Positions 23,786 to 32,870 are shown, counted from the stretch's first letter. The stretch: 40,121 bases of DNA from JAZNBI01 sp045586995 (GCA_045586995.1 JAZNBI010000021.1:1-40121), one strand, 5' to 3'. Translations and numbers: made by a program. The notes: generated from the sequence alone by a model not told the origin.

Positions 23786-24790
23786 TTAATTATCCTTTTT
23801 GACTTTTGAAAGCGGATTTTGGTTCATAGCGCTTTCCATGTTTTTGTCGCTTACGTGTGTATATATTTGCGTCGTGTTAAGCTGTTCGTGCCCCAAAATA
23901 TCTTTAAGAACACGCACATCGACATTACCCGATTGATACATCAAAGTCGCTGCCGTGTGTCTTAATTTATGTACCGAATATCGTTTTGACTCAAATCCAC
24001 ACATATCAAGATATTTATATACCATCCACTGTACCGTTTTGTTGCTGATTCGTTGATCAAGACGGCTCAAAAACAGTGCTTTTGTTGTGAGCGATTGATA
24101 TTTTTCGCCAAGACGGATCTCAAGATATTGCGAAAGCGCCTCGCGGCAAGCGTCGTTTAAATAAACGATACGTTCTTTATTTCCTTTTCCGACAACGCGA
24201 AGAGAGCGAAGCTCGCGGTCGATATCACTTATATTTATTCCCACGAGCTCGGAAAGACGCATACCGCAATTTAAAAATAATGTAATAATTGCATAATCGC
24301 GTTCGGTATATTGCGACAGCTTGTCATTTTTAACTGTATCAAGCAGTAAGAGAGATTCTTCCAAAGTCAAATGCTTCGGTAGGGATTTTTTGGGCTTTGG
24401 CGACTCGATATTTGCAGCGGGATTGGTTTGAAACAGATTCCTTTTGTTAACCAAATATTTGTATAACGCCTTAATTGAACAGAGCTTGCGCGCCTTAGAT
24501 GCCCACAGATTTTTTCTCACAGTGCCGCTATACATAAGAAATTCATATATTTCGTCGGTTTTTACAGACTTGATAAAGTCAATATCGACAACCGTTATGT
24601 CGATAGCTTCAAAATCCTCGCTGTCAGGAGAAATGTTATTACGCTTTGAAATTATATATCTGAAAAATGTGCGTAGATCTAACAGATATTCATCAACGGT
24701 TTTTTGAGAGCATCCTTGAATCGCGGTTTTATATGCCGCAAATTCTTTAATAATTTCAGAAAAAGAATTTATATCTACCGAATACGGCAT
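23786..24790 (-). CDS. Tyrosine recombinase (XerC/XerD-like)
   Basis: The 334-residue protein has an N-terminal SAM-like core-binding domain (about 10-118) and a catalytic domain with the complete set. This is R178 (CGMRLSEL), a lysine in GKGNKER (202-205), H274-x2-R277 (HKLRHTAATLM), H301 (LGHEQL) and nucleophile Y310 (QIYTHV). It cuts and rejoins DNA through a phosphotyrosine link. It could be the chromosome dimer resolvase XerC/D or another host recombinase. Its neighbours are housekeeping genes and no attachment sites or phage genes were found, so an integrase of a mobile element is less likely. It is the first gene of its operon. Confidence 0.92.
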   Translation of the reverse strand: MPYSVDINSFSEIIKEFAAYKTAIQGCSQKTVDEYLLDLRTFFRYIISKRNNISPDSEDFEAIDITVVDIDFIKSVKTDEIYEFLMYSGTVRKNLWASKARKLCSIKALYKYLVNKRNLFQTNPAANIESPKPKKSLPKHLTLEESLLLLDTVKNDKLSQYTERDYAIITLFLNCGMRLSELVGINISDIDRELRSLRVVGKGNKERIVYLNDACREALSQYLEIRLGEKYQSLTTKALFLSRLDQRISNKTVQWMVYKYLDMCGFESKRYSVHKLRHTAATLMYQSGNVDVRVLKDILGHEQLNTTQIYTHVSDKNMESAMNQNPLSKVKKDN

Positions 24791-24849
24791 TTTAATACCT
24801 CACTTATAAATCTATTAATTGGACAAAGTGTAAATTTTCAATAAGCATA

Positions 24850-24878
24850 TTGAAATATTTAAAAATATATTCTATAAT
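24850..24878 (+). promoter_or_regulatory. Sigma-A promoter of the unknown membrane protein gene
   Basis: TTGAAA (24850-24855) and consensus TATAAT (24873-24878) are 17 bases apart. The start near 24885 leaves about 49 bases before ATG 24934, with AAGGAG at 24922-24927. Confidence 0.87.
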
Positions 24879-24933
24879 ATTATATATCATTTTACAGATT
24901 ATTTCAACACTTATTTTGAATTAAGGAGACAAA

Positions 24934-25524
24934 ATGAAGAATTTTTTTAGATTACACTCTTATGATATAGTGAAATTATTTCTCAATCAGTTCGCTATTG
25001 CTATTTTTGGCATTGCTTTGGCTATTGCTACGGGCAAATCCGGAAACAAAATGCTTGTTTTTGTGACGGGGATTTTGTCTATCGTTTTTTATCTTTTCTT
25101 GATTTATATGACTGCGTGGGAAATCGGATCTAAGGATATATCTGCCGTTAAAAGCGGAAATCGGCCGTTTATACCGCTGACAGGAACCTATGTCGCACTG
25201 TGTTCAAACTCGTTGAATTTTATTCTTGCGATAATTATTTCGTTGGCGTTTGCTTTTTCTGATGTTGCTTTCTTTAGCACGTCAGGAGGAATAGCATCGA
25301 CGATCGCGCTTTTGATAGAAGGAATGTATACCGGTATTTTGTCTTTTGATATAGGCGGAGCGCCGTTGAATTCTTATTGGTGGATATATTATTTGATTCC
25401 GCTACCGTCTGTTATAGTTTCTACAATAGCATATTTAGCCGGATATAAAGGAGTAAACATTACCGGCATTTTCACGCCTCCCGTACCCGAATCGGACAGA
25501 GAACCGAAAAATAAGAAAAAATAA
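24934..25524 (+). CDS. Membrane protein of unknown function
   Basis: I do not recognise this 196-residue protein. It has four or five hydrophobic segments: about 15-34, 40-62, 88-110, a weaker one near 115-135, and 148-170. The C-terminal tail is charged (ESDREPKNKKK) and probably cytoplasmic. There is no signal peptidase site or enzymatic motif. AAGGAG six bases before ATG and a consensus promoter suggest that it is well expressed on its own. A hairpin terminator follows, so it is a one-gene unit. Confidence 0.85.
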   Translation: MKNFFRLHSYDIVKLFLNQFAIAIFGIALAIATGKSGNKMLVFVTGILSIVFYLFLIYMTAWEIGSKDISAVKSGNRPFIPLTGTYVALCSNSLNFILAIIISLAFAFSDVAFFSTSGGIASTIALLIEGMYTGILSFDIGGAPLNSYWWIYYLIPLPSVIVSTIAYLAGYKGVNITGIFTPPVPESDREPKNKKK

Positions 25525-25527
25525 GAA

Positions 25528-25588
25528 AAAATCCCCTTGAACATACACTTGAAACAGAAAATATTTCAAGATATATTAAGGGGATTTT
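25528..25588. terminator. Bidirectional terminator between membrane protein gene and S1-domain gene
   Basis: An outer stem (25528-25538 with 25578-25588, 11 bp around AATCCCCTT) encloses a second 7-bp stem CTTGAAA/TTTCAAG (25548-25554 with 25564-25570). The outer stem has an A-run on the left and TTTT on the right, fitting the two converging genes. Confidence 0.8.
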
Positions 25589-25606
25589 AATATAAATAAT
25601 ACTTTG

Positions 25607-26566
25607 TTAATTATTGAAAACCGTTTCTACCAGCTTTGAGCTGCTATCGGGAGAATATTTCCATCTGTCCAAGTGCAACGTTTTTTCGGGATTGATGAAA
25701 TATTTTATCGGCATTGGAGAAATTTCCGAGCAATGTGAGTCCACGAGAACTAACTTTATCTTCATCTTTTCAGGGATAATACTTTTTATGTATACCGCTA
25801 CACATTGACCTACAGAGGATTTTGAAGGCGAAAAATCTCCCGCGCGAATTTCCGCAAGTCCTGCAAGATTTGCCGTGAGTTCTATAAAAACACCGTAATT
25901 TTCAATGCTTCGTATAATTCCGGCTACCGTTTGACCCGGAGAAAAGAGAGCTGCATTTTCTTCCCAGGTGCCCAATAATTCTTTTTGGCTTACGAAGAAT
26001 CGTTTTGAATCGTTGGAAATGCTTTTAATTATCGCATATATATTTTGACCTATACACAATCTGTCCGAAGGATGTGATATGCGCGATATTGAAATACAGT
26101 CGATTGATAAGAGTGAAATAATTCCGCACCCGATATCAACAAACGCGCCGAAATTTTCCAGATGCGTTACCTTCACGGGAACTATATCGCCGCATATAAG
26201 GTCAGAAAGATAATTTCTAAAACATTCGATTTGAGCAAGCCGCCTTGAAAGCTTTGCTCTGACCGTACCGTCTTTATATTCAATGCTGACAACTTTGAAG
26301 CATACCGGTTTTCCCACTCTTGTGATTATTGCAATATCCTTGACCACCTCACCATCGCTTGTATAAGTGACATCTTCCTTTTCCATATATCCTATGATTC
26401 CGTAAAGGTCAACGTAGAGTCGCATATTAGCATCGCAAAGAATAGCGGTTGCTTCTAAGATCTTTCCTTGCTGCATGGCTCGTTCAAGGCCCTGCACTGA
26501 GGATATAAATTCTCGGTTTTCGGATGTTCCAATAAGACTTCCTTCGGGTTTATACATATTTTTCAT
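25607..26566 (-). CDS. RNA-binding protein with three S1 domains
   Basis: The 319-residue protein consists of three S1/OB-fold repeats at about 34-107, 124-194 and 209-274. The second and third carry the clear motifs LENFGAFVDIG and IENYGVFIEL. A 45-residue unique C-terminal tail follows, rich in S, P and K. It is often annotated as ribosomal protein S1 in clostridia, but a more conventional S1 is encoded at the right end of the window, so this is a paralogue with a separate role in RNA binding or translation. GAGGAG is seven bases before ATG. A 14-bp hairpin lies in its leader. Confidence 0.85.
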   Translation of the reverse strand: MKNMYKPEGSLIGTSENREFISSVQGLERAMQQGKILEATAILCDANMRLYVDLYGIIGYMEKEDVTYTSDGEVVKDIAIITRVGKPVCFKVVSIEYKDGTVRAKLSRRLAQIECFRNYLSDLICGDIVPVKVTHLENFGAFVDIGCGIISLLSIDCISISRISHPSDRLCIGQNIYAIIKSISNDSKRFFVSQKELLGTWEENAALFSPGQTVAGIIRSIENYGVFIELTANLAGLAEIRAGDFSPSKSSVGQCVAVYIKSIIPEKMKIKLVLVDSHCSEISPMPIKYFINPEKTLHLDRWKYSPDSSSKLVETVFNN

Positions 26567-26593
26567 AATTCTTCTCCTCGCTTTTTATTCGTT

Positions 26594-26628
26594 AGTAATA
26601 CTATGATTGAAAATCATTTTGTATTACT
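26594..26628 (-). promoter_or_regulatory. Long hairpin in the leader of the S1-domain gene
   Basis: Read on the reverse strand, AGTAATAC (26628-26621) pairs with GTATTACT (26601-26594), and inside it ATGATT pairs with AATCAT around a three-base loop. This makes 14 bp with a small asymmetric bulge. It lies about 15 bases before the ribosome binding site of the S1-domain gene. As double-stranded DNA it could equally be an operator. Confidence 0.55.
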
Positions 26629-26676
26629 TTTTAAAATAAAAAATCAATATAAAGAGATTTTTTAACAGCAAAGTAC

Positions 26677-26705
26677 TTTTCAATTACAAAAAATAATAGT
26701 ATAAT
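26677..26705 (+). promoter_or_regulatory. Sigma-A promoter of the HAD-murB-whiA-dnaE operon
   Basis: TTTTCA (26677-26682) and consensus TATAAT (26700-26705) are 17 bases apart. The start near 26712 gives a leader of about 25 bases to ATG 26737. Confidence 0.65.
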
Positions 26706-26736
26706 ATAAATATATTTGAAAGGGATGTTTAATAGA

Positions 26737-27423
26737 ATGAGATATAAAACAATATTATTTGATGCAGACCAAACATTGTGGGATTTTAATCGTGCCGAGG
26801 CAGAGGCACTTTCCGAGGTTTTGGAAAGCAACGGATTTCCGACAGATGATAATATTATAAAAGCATATCATGAAATCAACGATGCGTTGTGGAAGCTTCT
26901 TGAACTCGGAAAAACCACAAAGGCAAAGTTAAAGGTAAAGCGCTTTTCGGATTTGTGCGAAAGATTCGGTCTTTGCACAGATGCTTCAAAGTTGGCAGAC
27001 GAATATGTAAATATTCTTGCCACAAAAGCATATACCATTGAGGGTGCTATTGAAATGTGCGAAAAGCTATCCGGAGCTTGCAAGCTTTATATGATTACAA
27101 ACGGCATTGAAAAGGTTCAATCCGAAAGATTTATGAAGTGCGGAATGAAAAAGTATTTTTCCGACATTTTCATTTCTGAGAATATAGGATTTGAAAAACC
27201 CGACGTCAGATATTTTAATGCGGTTGTTGAAAAAATTCCGAATTTCAAGCAGAGTGAAGCTCTTGTTGTCGGTGATTCAATAACGTCGGACATAAAGGGC
27301 GGAAATGCGGCGAAATTAGATACCTGTTGGTATAATCCAAACGGCAAAAAAGTACCGGACGGAGTTTCTGTTACATATAATGTATCAACTTTTGATGAAA
27401 TTATAAGAATAATTTTAGATTAG
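26737..27423 (+). CDS. HAD-superfamily phosphatase (YjjG-type nucleotidase)
   Basis: From ATG 26737 the protein has 228 residues. The HAD motifs are complete: FDADQTLWDF (nucleophile and acid Asp), the motif II region MITNG, K in GFEKPD, and VGDSITSDI. The helical cap and the TLWDF start match the YjjG/YfnB family that dephosphorylates non-canonical pyrimidine nucleotides, though specificity is inferred. Two earlier in-frame starts (TTG 26716, ATG 26725) flank or overlap the GAAAGGG site, and the homologous start MxYKTILFD favours 26737. It lies nine bases before murB and is probably co-transcribed. Confidence 0.9.
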   Translation: MRYKTILFDADQTLWDFNRAEAEALSEVLESNGFPTDDNIIKAYHEINDALWKLLELGKTTKAKLKVKRFSDLCERFGLCTDASKLADEYVNILATKAYTIEGAIEMCEKLSGACKLYMITNGIEKVQSERFMKCGMKKYFSDIFISENIGFEKPDVRYFNAVVEKIPNFKQSEALVVGDSITSDIKGGNAAKLDTCWYNPNGKKVPDGVSVTYNVSTFDEIIRIILD

Positions 27424-27432
27424 TGAGGTTTT

Positions 27433-28341
27433 ATGAAAAAACGCTCGGAAATTTTTAAGATTCTTGAAAATTTGAATATAGAGTATTGTGTAGATGCTCC
27501 GCTGCGTGATTATTCAACGTTTAAGGTAGGAGGGCCTGCATCTATCGTGGTGTTTCCCGACAGTAAGGATAAAATAATTTCTGCAGTTCGTATTTGCGAG
27601 CAGTTTGATGAAAAATACGCCGTTATCGGGAACGGAAGCAATCTGCTTTTTTCAGATAACGGTTTTGACGGCATAATTATTGTTACGGGAAAAACAAATG
27701 CCGTTTCTTTAAACGGAAATTGTATTTTTGCGGAATGCGGAGCATCGCTTATCGGCGTTTCCGTATTAGCAAAAGAAAATTCATTGACAGGACTTGAATT
27801 TGCTTACGGTATTCCCGGAACTTGCGGTGGCGCGGTATTTATGAATGCGGGTGCCTACGGCGGAGAAATGTCGCAGATAGTTAAAAGCGTTTGCTGTTAT
27901 TCTATTGCGGATGACAATGAGATTACTATTTCTAATAGGGAGTGCGGCTTTGGTTATCGCGACAGTGTTTTCTTACAAAATAATAATTTAATTGTGCTTT
28001 GTTCGGAATTTTGTCTTGAAAAAGGAAATAAGCAGGAAATTTCAATGCTTATGAGTAAAAATATGCAAAGCCGTAAAGACAAACAACCTCTTGAATATCC
28101 GAGCGCGGGAAGCACCTTCAAGCGTCCGCCGAATTCTTTTGCCGGAAAATTGATCGATGAGTGTGGACTTAAAGGATATTCGTGCGGCGGCGCACAAGTG
28201 TCCGAAAAGCACGCGGGATTTGTTGTAAATCGAAATAATGCTACGGCATCCGATATAATGAGAGTTATAGAGCATGTTCAAGTCGAGGTACAAAAAAAGA
28301 CGGGCATTTTATTGGAATGTGAGATTAAAATTATAAATTAA
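27433..28341 (+). CDS. murB: UDP-N-acetylenolpyruvoylglucosamine reductase
   Basis: The 302-residue flavoprotein has the MurB hallmarks: STFKVGGPAS, the FAD loop GNGSNLLFSD, GIPGTCGGAVFMNAGAYGGEM, the active-site GFGYRDSVF, and catalytic serine in SAGSTFKRP. The C-terminal LECEIKII supplies the conserved glutamate. It reduces the enolpyruvyl group made by MurA to give UDP-MurNAc in the cytoplasm. The gene begins nine bases after the HAD gene and is followed after ten bases by whiA. Confidence 0.97.
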   Translation: MKKRSEIFKILENLNIEYCVDAPLRDYSTFKVGGPASIVVFPDSKDKIISAVRICEQFDEKYAVIGNGSNLLFSDNGFDGIIIVTGKTNAVSLNGNCIFAECGASLIGVSVLAKENSLTGLEFAYGIPGTCGGAVFMNAGAYGGEMSQIVKSVCCYSIADDNEITISNRECGFGYRDSVFLQNNNLIVLCSEFCLEKGNKQEISMLMSKNMQSRKDKQPLEYPSAGSTFKRPPNSFAGKLIDECGLKGYSCGGAQVSEKHAGFVVNRNNATASDIMRVIEHVQVEVQKKTGILLECEIKIIN

Positions 28342-28351
28342 CGGAGGAAGT

Positions 28352-29248
28352 ATGTCGTTTTCTTCTGACACAAAAAAAGAAATAATCGCGGCGCTTCCCA
28401 AGAACGCCTGTTGCTTAAAAGCATTCTTTTACGGTATGCTCTTTGACGCACAAATTGAACTTGCAGAGAGTACGGTTTGTTATAAAACGTATTCGCAAGA
28501 CAATGCGGTGCTTATGAAAAAGCTGCTTTTTTCTCAGCTGCACAAAGATGTAGAGGGAATGTGCGAAATCAATTTGAATATGCCGCTTTGTATTTTTGAG
28601 TTTCAATCCGAAAAGGTTGCAAAAAACATTCTTCGTTTTGAGAACGAAGCTTCGCTTGAAGAGTTGAGCATGTTTAAGTGCAACGAATGTAAAGCTTGTT
28701 TTTTGCAGGGCATTTTTGTTTCGTGCGCCAGCATAACAGATCCTCGAAAAGAATATCATCTTGAATTTTTACTTTCAAATTCCGAACGAATAGGAACATT
28801 ATATTCATTGCTGTCCGATATCGGAATGATGCCCAAAATAGTCAACCGTCGTTCGGGAAACGGGCTCTATTTTAAAAACAGCACATCGATCGAAGAAATA
28901 CTTACATATCTTAAAGTGACGCAATCGTTGTTTTCGCTTATGAATGTTAAGATCGAGCGTGATATAAGGAACAATGAAAATCGCGCTACGAATTGTGTGG
29001 CAAACAATATTTTAAAGGCAGTAAATGCCTCGCAAAAGCATATTGATGCCATTCAAAAGCTTATTGATTGCGGTAGATTTGAAGCACTCGATGAAGACCT
29101 CCAGACAACCGCAAGACTTCGGTTAAAATATGATGACGTATCGCTTATGGAGTTGGCAAAGCTGCACGAGCCGCCGATTTCAAAATCGGGACTGAATCAT
29201 CGTCTTAAAAGATTAATGGATGAAAGCTCATCTTTGAGTGATATTTGA
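28352..29248 (+). CDS. whiA: DNA-binding regulator WhiA
   Basis: The 298-residue protein starts MSFSSDTKKEI, typical of WhiA. It contains a LAGLIDADG-like N-terminal region without endonuclease residues, an internal ARGxF-like block around CFLQGIFVSCASITDP, and a C-terminal helix-turn-helix ending GLNHRLKRL. WhiA influences cell division, chromosome segregation and, in sporulating actinomycetes, sporulation. Its usual neighbours rapZ and yvcK, which often lie between murB and whiA in Firmicutes, are not here. GGAGGA lies five bases before ATG. Confidence 0.95.
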   Translation: MSFSSDTKKEIIAALPKNACCLKAFFYGMLFDAQIELAESTVCYKTYSQDNAVLMKKLLFSQLHKDVEGMCEINLNMPLCIFEFQSEKVAKNILRFENEASLEELSMFKCNECKACFLQGIFVSCASITDPRKEYHLEFLLSNSERIGTLYSLLSDIGMMPKIVNRRSGNGLYFKNSTSIEEILTYLKVTQSLFSLMNVKIERDIRNNENRATNCVANNILKAVNASQKHIDAIQKLIDCGRFEALDEDLQTTARLRLKYDDVSLMELAKLHEPPISKSGLNHRLKRLMDESSSLSDI

Positions 29249-29274
29249 TTAAAATACAGGAAAGGAGTTTTAAA

Positions 29275-32200
29275 ATGTCGGATTTTGTGCATCTTCATTT
29301 ACATTCCGAATATAGCTTGCTTGATGGTGCTTGTCGAATTAAGGATATTCCGCAACGAGCGGCAGAATGCGGACATACCGCTGTTGCTATTACCGACCAC
29401 GGAGTTATGTACGGTGCGGTGGCGTTTTACAATGCGTGCAAAAGCGCAGGGATAAAGCCCATTATCGGATGTGAAGTTTATGTCGCACAAAAATCGCGTT
29501 TTGATAAAACTAATTCTTCCGAAGGGAATTTTAATCATCTTGTATTGCTTTGTAAGGATAGTGTGGGATATGAAAATCTCATAAAGCTTGTTTCAAAGGG
29601 ATTTACAGAAGGGTTTTATTCAAAGCCGAGAGTTGACAAGGAGATTTTACGCGAATACTCCGAAGGTCTTATTGCTCTTTCTGCTTGTATGGCGGGAGAA
29701 ATTCCGCGCTTGATTTCAAAAGGCAATTTTGAAGAAGCAAAACGTGTTGCGCTCGAATATTCCGAAATTTTCGGGGAAGATAATTTTTATATTGAAATTC
29801 AAAATCACGGATTACAAGAGGAAATTTCGCTTCTCGGAATGTTATCAAAGCTTTCAAAGGAGTGTGACATTCCGCTTGTTGCTACAAATGATTGTCACTA
29901 TCTGCGTAAGAGCGATGCCCAAACTCAAGCGATTTTGCTTTGTGTGCAAACTAACAATGTTATTACAGACGGCAGACCTATCGGCTTTGAAACCGACGAG
30001 TTTTACTATAAGACTACAGAGGAAATGAGCGAGTTGTTCTCACAGTACGAGGGTGCTTTGGAGAACACCTTGAAAATTGCCGAGCGTTGCAACTTTGATT
30101 TCGATTTCGGTAAAACTTTTTTGCCTACGTTTAGATGCCCGAATTCAATGTCCGCGGCGAAGTATCTCAGAACTCTTACGGAAAAGGGATTTGAGTCAAA
30201 GGTTGCCGACAAAATTATAACGTTTGAAAAACATTCGAAAACGGCTTATCGAGAAAGAATTGAATACGAGCTTAGAGTGATTGAGGATATGGGATATTCC
30301 GAATATTTCTTGATCGTGCAGGATTACGTTAATTTTGCAAAATCCCATAAGATTCCGGTAGGACCGGGAAGGGGCTCGGGTGCAGGCAGTATTGTCGCAT
30401 ATCTTATTGGAATTACCGATATAGATTCTATAAAATTTGAGCTTCTTTTCGAACGCTTTCTCAATCCCGAGCGCGTGAGTATGCCTGATATAGACGTAGA
30501 TTTCTGTTATAGCCGAAGAGATGAAGTTATAAAATATGTTTTTGAAAAATACGGCAACGACCATGTTTCTCAAATAATTACATTCGGTACATTGGCGGCA
30601 AAAGCAGCTGTGCGCGATGTCGGACGTGCAATGGGAATGTCATATTCGGATGTAGATGCCGTTGCGCGTGCAATTCCGAGGGAATTGGACATTACTATTG
30701 AAAAAGCGTTAAAAACTCCCGAATTAAAGGAGATGTATGATTCGTCCGAAAAGGTCAAACAGTTGATCGATACAGCTATGGGACTTGAGGGAATGCCGAG
30801 GAATGCATCGGTGCACGCCGCGGGAATTGTGATTACCGATCGTCCGTTAAACTCATACGTTCCGTTGGCGGTAAATAACGGTACTATCGTTACACAATAC
30901 GATATGGATACCGTTGCCAAGCTCGGTTTGCTTAAATTTGATTTTTTGGGGCTCAGATATCTTACGATTATAAATGATGCTTGCCTTCAAATTTCAGAAA
31001 AAAACAATGATTTTGACATTGATAAAATTCCACTTGATGATAAAGCAACATACGAGCTTATTTCTCGTGGAAACACATCGGGAATCTTTCAACTCGAATC
31101 CTCGGGAATGAAACAGACGCTGACAAATCTTCGTCCTGAAAATATCGATGATATTCTTGCGGCTATTGCTCTGTATCGCCCGGGACCTATGGATTCCATT
31201 CCAAAATATATAGAATGTCGCCACAATCCGTCAAAGGTCACATATAAAACCCCATTGCTTGAACCTATACTGAGTTCAACCTACGGATGCGTGGTATACC
31301 AAGAGCAAGTTATGAGCATTTTCAGAGAGCTTGGAGGATACACATACGGGCACGCCGATATCGTGCGCAGAGCTATGTCAAAGAAAAAAGCTTCCGTGCT
31401 TGAAGCTGAAAGAGAAAGCTTTATTTTAGGTGCGGCACAACGAAATATTTCAAAAACACTTGCGAATGAACTTTTTGACGATATGTCAAGCTTTGCAAAC
31501 TATGCTTTTAATAAAAGCCACGCCGCGGCATATGCTATGATCTCTTATCGCACAGCATATCTTAAAACGCACTACACAAAGGAATATATGGCGGCGCTCC
31601 TTACTTCGGTTTTGGATAATCCGGGAAAAATAGGCGAGTATATTTCAGAGTGTCAAAAGCTTGGCATAAAGGTTTTACCGCCCGATATAAACCACAGCAT
31701 GATGCATTTTTCGGTAGACGGTGATGATATACGTTTTGGATTGCTTGCAATTAAAAATGTTGGCAAGCAGTTTATAGCCCAAATTATAAAAGAGCGCAAA
31801 AACGGTGAATATCGATCTTTTGAGGACTTTTCCGAACGGCTTTCAAGCTGTGATATCAATAAGCGTCAAGTAGAGGCGTTGATAAAGTCGGGTTCTTTTG
31901 ATAAGCTCGGTGTTTTCAGAAGCCGCTTAATTGCGGTATATCAGCAAATTCTTGATTCGTCATCTCAAAAAAGTCGAGGTAATATTGAAGGACAGCTCGA
32001 TATGTTTTCGACGTTATCAAATCAAATCGAAGCGCCGCGCTTTCAATATCCCGATATTCCCGAATTCTCAATGCGCGAATTATTGATGATGGAAAAAGCA
32101 AGCTCGGGTATGTATTTTTCGGGGCATATTCTCGACGGTTATACAGAGCATATAAAAGCTCTCGCGATAACTCCGATATCAGAACTTGTCGAAGAACTTT

Positions 32201-32820
32201 CGGGTGAAGACCCTGACAGCTTTGATAAGAAAAAGATTGCCACAGCCGGGGTTATAAGCTCGGTTTCGCTTAAAAAGAATCGCAGGGAAGAACGAATGGC
32301 ATTTTTTATGCTTGAGGACAGATATGCGGAAATCGAATGTGTTATATTCGCAAAGCAATTCCAATCCTTTTCCGAGCTTATTCATATTGATACTCCGATT
32401 TATATTGAGGGACAGCTCTCGGTTCAGGACGAAAGCTGGAAAATAATTGTTAATTCTGTAAGAGGACTTTTGGAGAACGGGGTGAGTGCGAGAGGGGAAG
32501 GTGTGGGAAATGCCGTCTCAGATAAAAATAAACACTCGTACAGATACGAACTGCCTATTAGCGACAACTCTATGAAAAGTTCACAACCGTATACAATACC
32601 TTCAAAGATTTATTTAAGGTTTCCCGATACGGACAGTATAGAGTATAAAAAAACTATAAATCTGTTGGATATATTCTCAGAGCGCGGCTCTACCGAAGTT
32701 ATTTTATATGATTCTTCGAAGCGGGAATACCTTACAAACACTCGAATCGCAGACGCAAATGAAACTTTACTTGAAGAATTCAAAGAACTTCTCGGAGAAG
32801 ATAATGTTGTCTGCAGATAA
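29275..32820 (+). CDS. dnaE: DNA polymerase III alpha subunit
   Basis: From ATG 29275 the protein has 1181 residues, a normal DnaE length. The N-terminal PHP domain shows FVHLHLHSEYSLLDG and AITDHG. The polymerase core has VGPGRGSGAGSIVAYL, the metal-binding PDIDVDF and HAAGIVI. An HhH region and the OB-fold (TAGVISSVSLKKNRRE) follow, and then a short tail. The frame reaches back to 29245 but lacks a ribosome binding site there, whereas AAAGGAG precedes 29275. It is the main or lagging-strand replicative polymerase subunit; Firmicutes usually also have PolC, not in this window. Confidence 0.98.
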   Translation: MSDFVHLHLHSEYSLLDGACRIKDIPQRAAECGHTAVAITDHGVMYGAVAFYNACKSAGIKPIIGCEVYVAQKSRFDKTNSSEGNFNHLVLLCKDSVGYENLIKLVSKGFTEGFYSKPRVDKEILREYSEGLIALSACMAGEIPRLISKGNFEEAKRVALEYSEIFGEDNFYIEIQNHGLQEEISLLGMLSKLSKECDIPLVATNDCHYLRKSDAQTQAILLCVQTNNVITDGRPIGFETDEFYYKTTEEMSELFSQYEGALENTLKIAERCNFDFDFGKTFLPTFRCPNSMSAAKYLRTLTEKGFESKVADKIITFEKHSKTAYRERIEYELRVIEDMGYSEYFLIVQDYVNFAKSHKIPVGPGRGSGAGSIVAYLIGITDIDSIKFELLFERFLNPERVSMPDIDVDFCYSRRDEVIKYVFEKYGNDHVSQIITFGTLAAKAAVRDVGRAMGMSYSDVDAVARAIPRELDITIEKALKTPELKEMYDSSEKVKQLIDTAMGLEGMPRNASVHAAGIVITDRPLNSYVPLAVNNGTIVTQYDMDTVAKLGLLKFDFLGLRYLTIINDACLQISEKNNDFDIDKIPLDDKATYELISRGNTSGIFQLESSGMKQTLTNLRPENIDDILAAIALYRPGPMDSIPKYIECRHNPSKVTYKTPLLEPILSSTYGCVVYQEQVMSIFRELGGYTYGHADIVRRAMSKKKASVLEAERESFILGAAQRNISKTLANELFDDMSSFANYAFNKSHAAAYAMISYRTAYLKTHYTKEYMAALLTSVLDNPGKIGEYISECQKLGIKVLPPDINHSMMHFSVDGDDIRFGLLAIKNVGKQFIAQIIKERKNGEYRSFEDFSERLSSCDINKRQVEALIKSGSFDKLGVFRSRLIAVYQQILDSSSQKSRGNIEGQLDMFSTLSNQIEAPRFQYPDIPEFSMRELLMMEKASSGMYFSGHILDGYTEHIKALAITPISELVEELSGEDPDSFDKKKIATAGVISSVSLKKNRREERMAFFMLEDRYAEIECVIFAKQFQSFSELIHIDTPIYIEGQLSVQDESWKIIVNSVRGLLENGVSARGEGVGNAVSDKNKHSYRYELPISDNSMKSSQPYTIPSKIYLRFPDTDSIEYKKTINLLDIFSERGSTEVILYDSSKREYLTNTRIADANETLLEEFKELLGEDNVVCR

Positions 32821-32866
32821 AAACAAAATCAGGGGTCTTCCTAAGACCCCTGATTTTGTTTTTAAT
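32821..32866. terminator. Bidirectional terminator between dnaE and uracil permease
   Basis: A perfect 19-bp inverted repeat (32821-32839 with 32843-32861) has a three-base loop, an A-run at the left and a T-run at the right. It serves both converging genes. Confidence 0.95.
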
Positions 32867-32870
32867 TTAT

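Noticed and set aside
23786..24790. Tyrosine recombinase as a sign of an integrated mobile element
   Set aside because: Its neighbours are housekeeping genes, and no phage, conjugation or transposase genes, direct repeats or tRNA were found nearby.
24791..24849. Reverse promoter for the recombinase operon
   Set aside because: TTGAAA and TTTACA occur on the reverse strand, but the matching -10 positions are poor, so no promoter was called.
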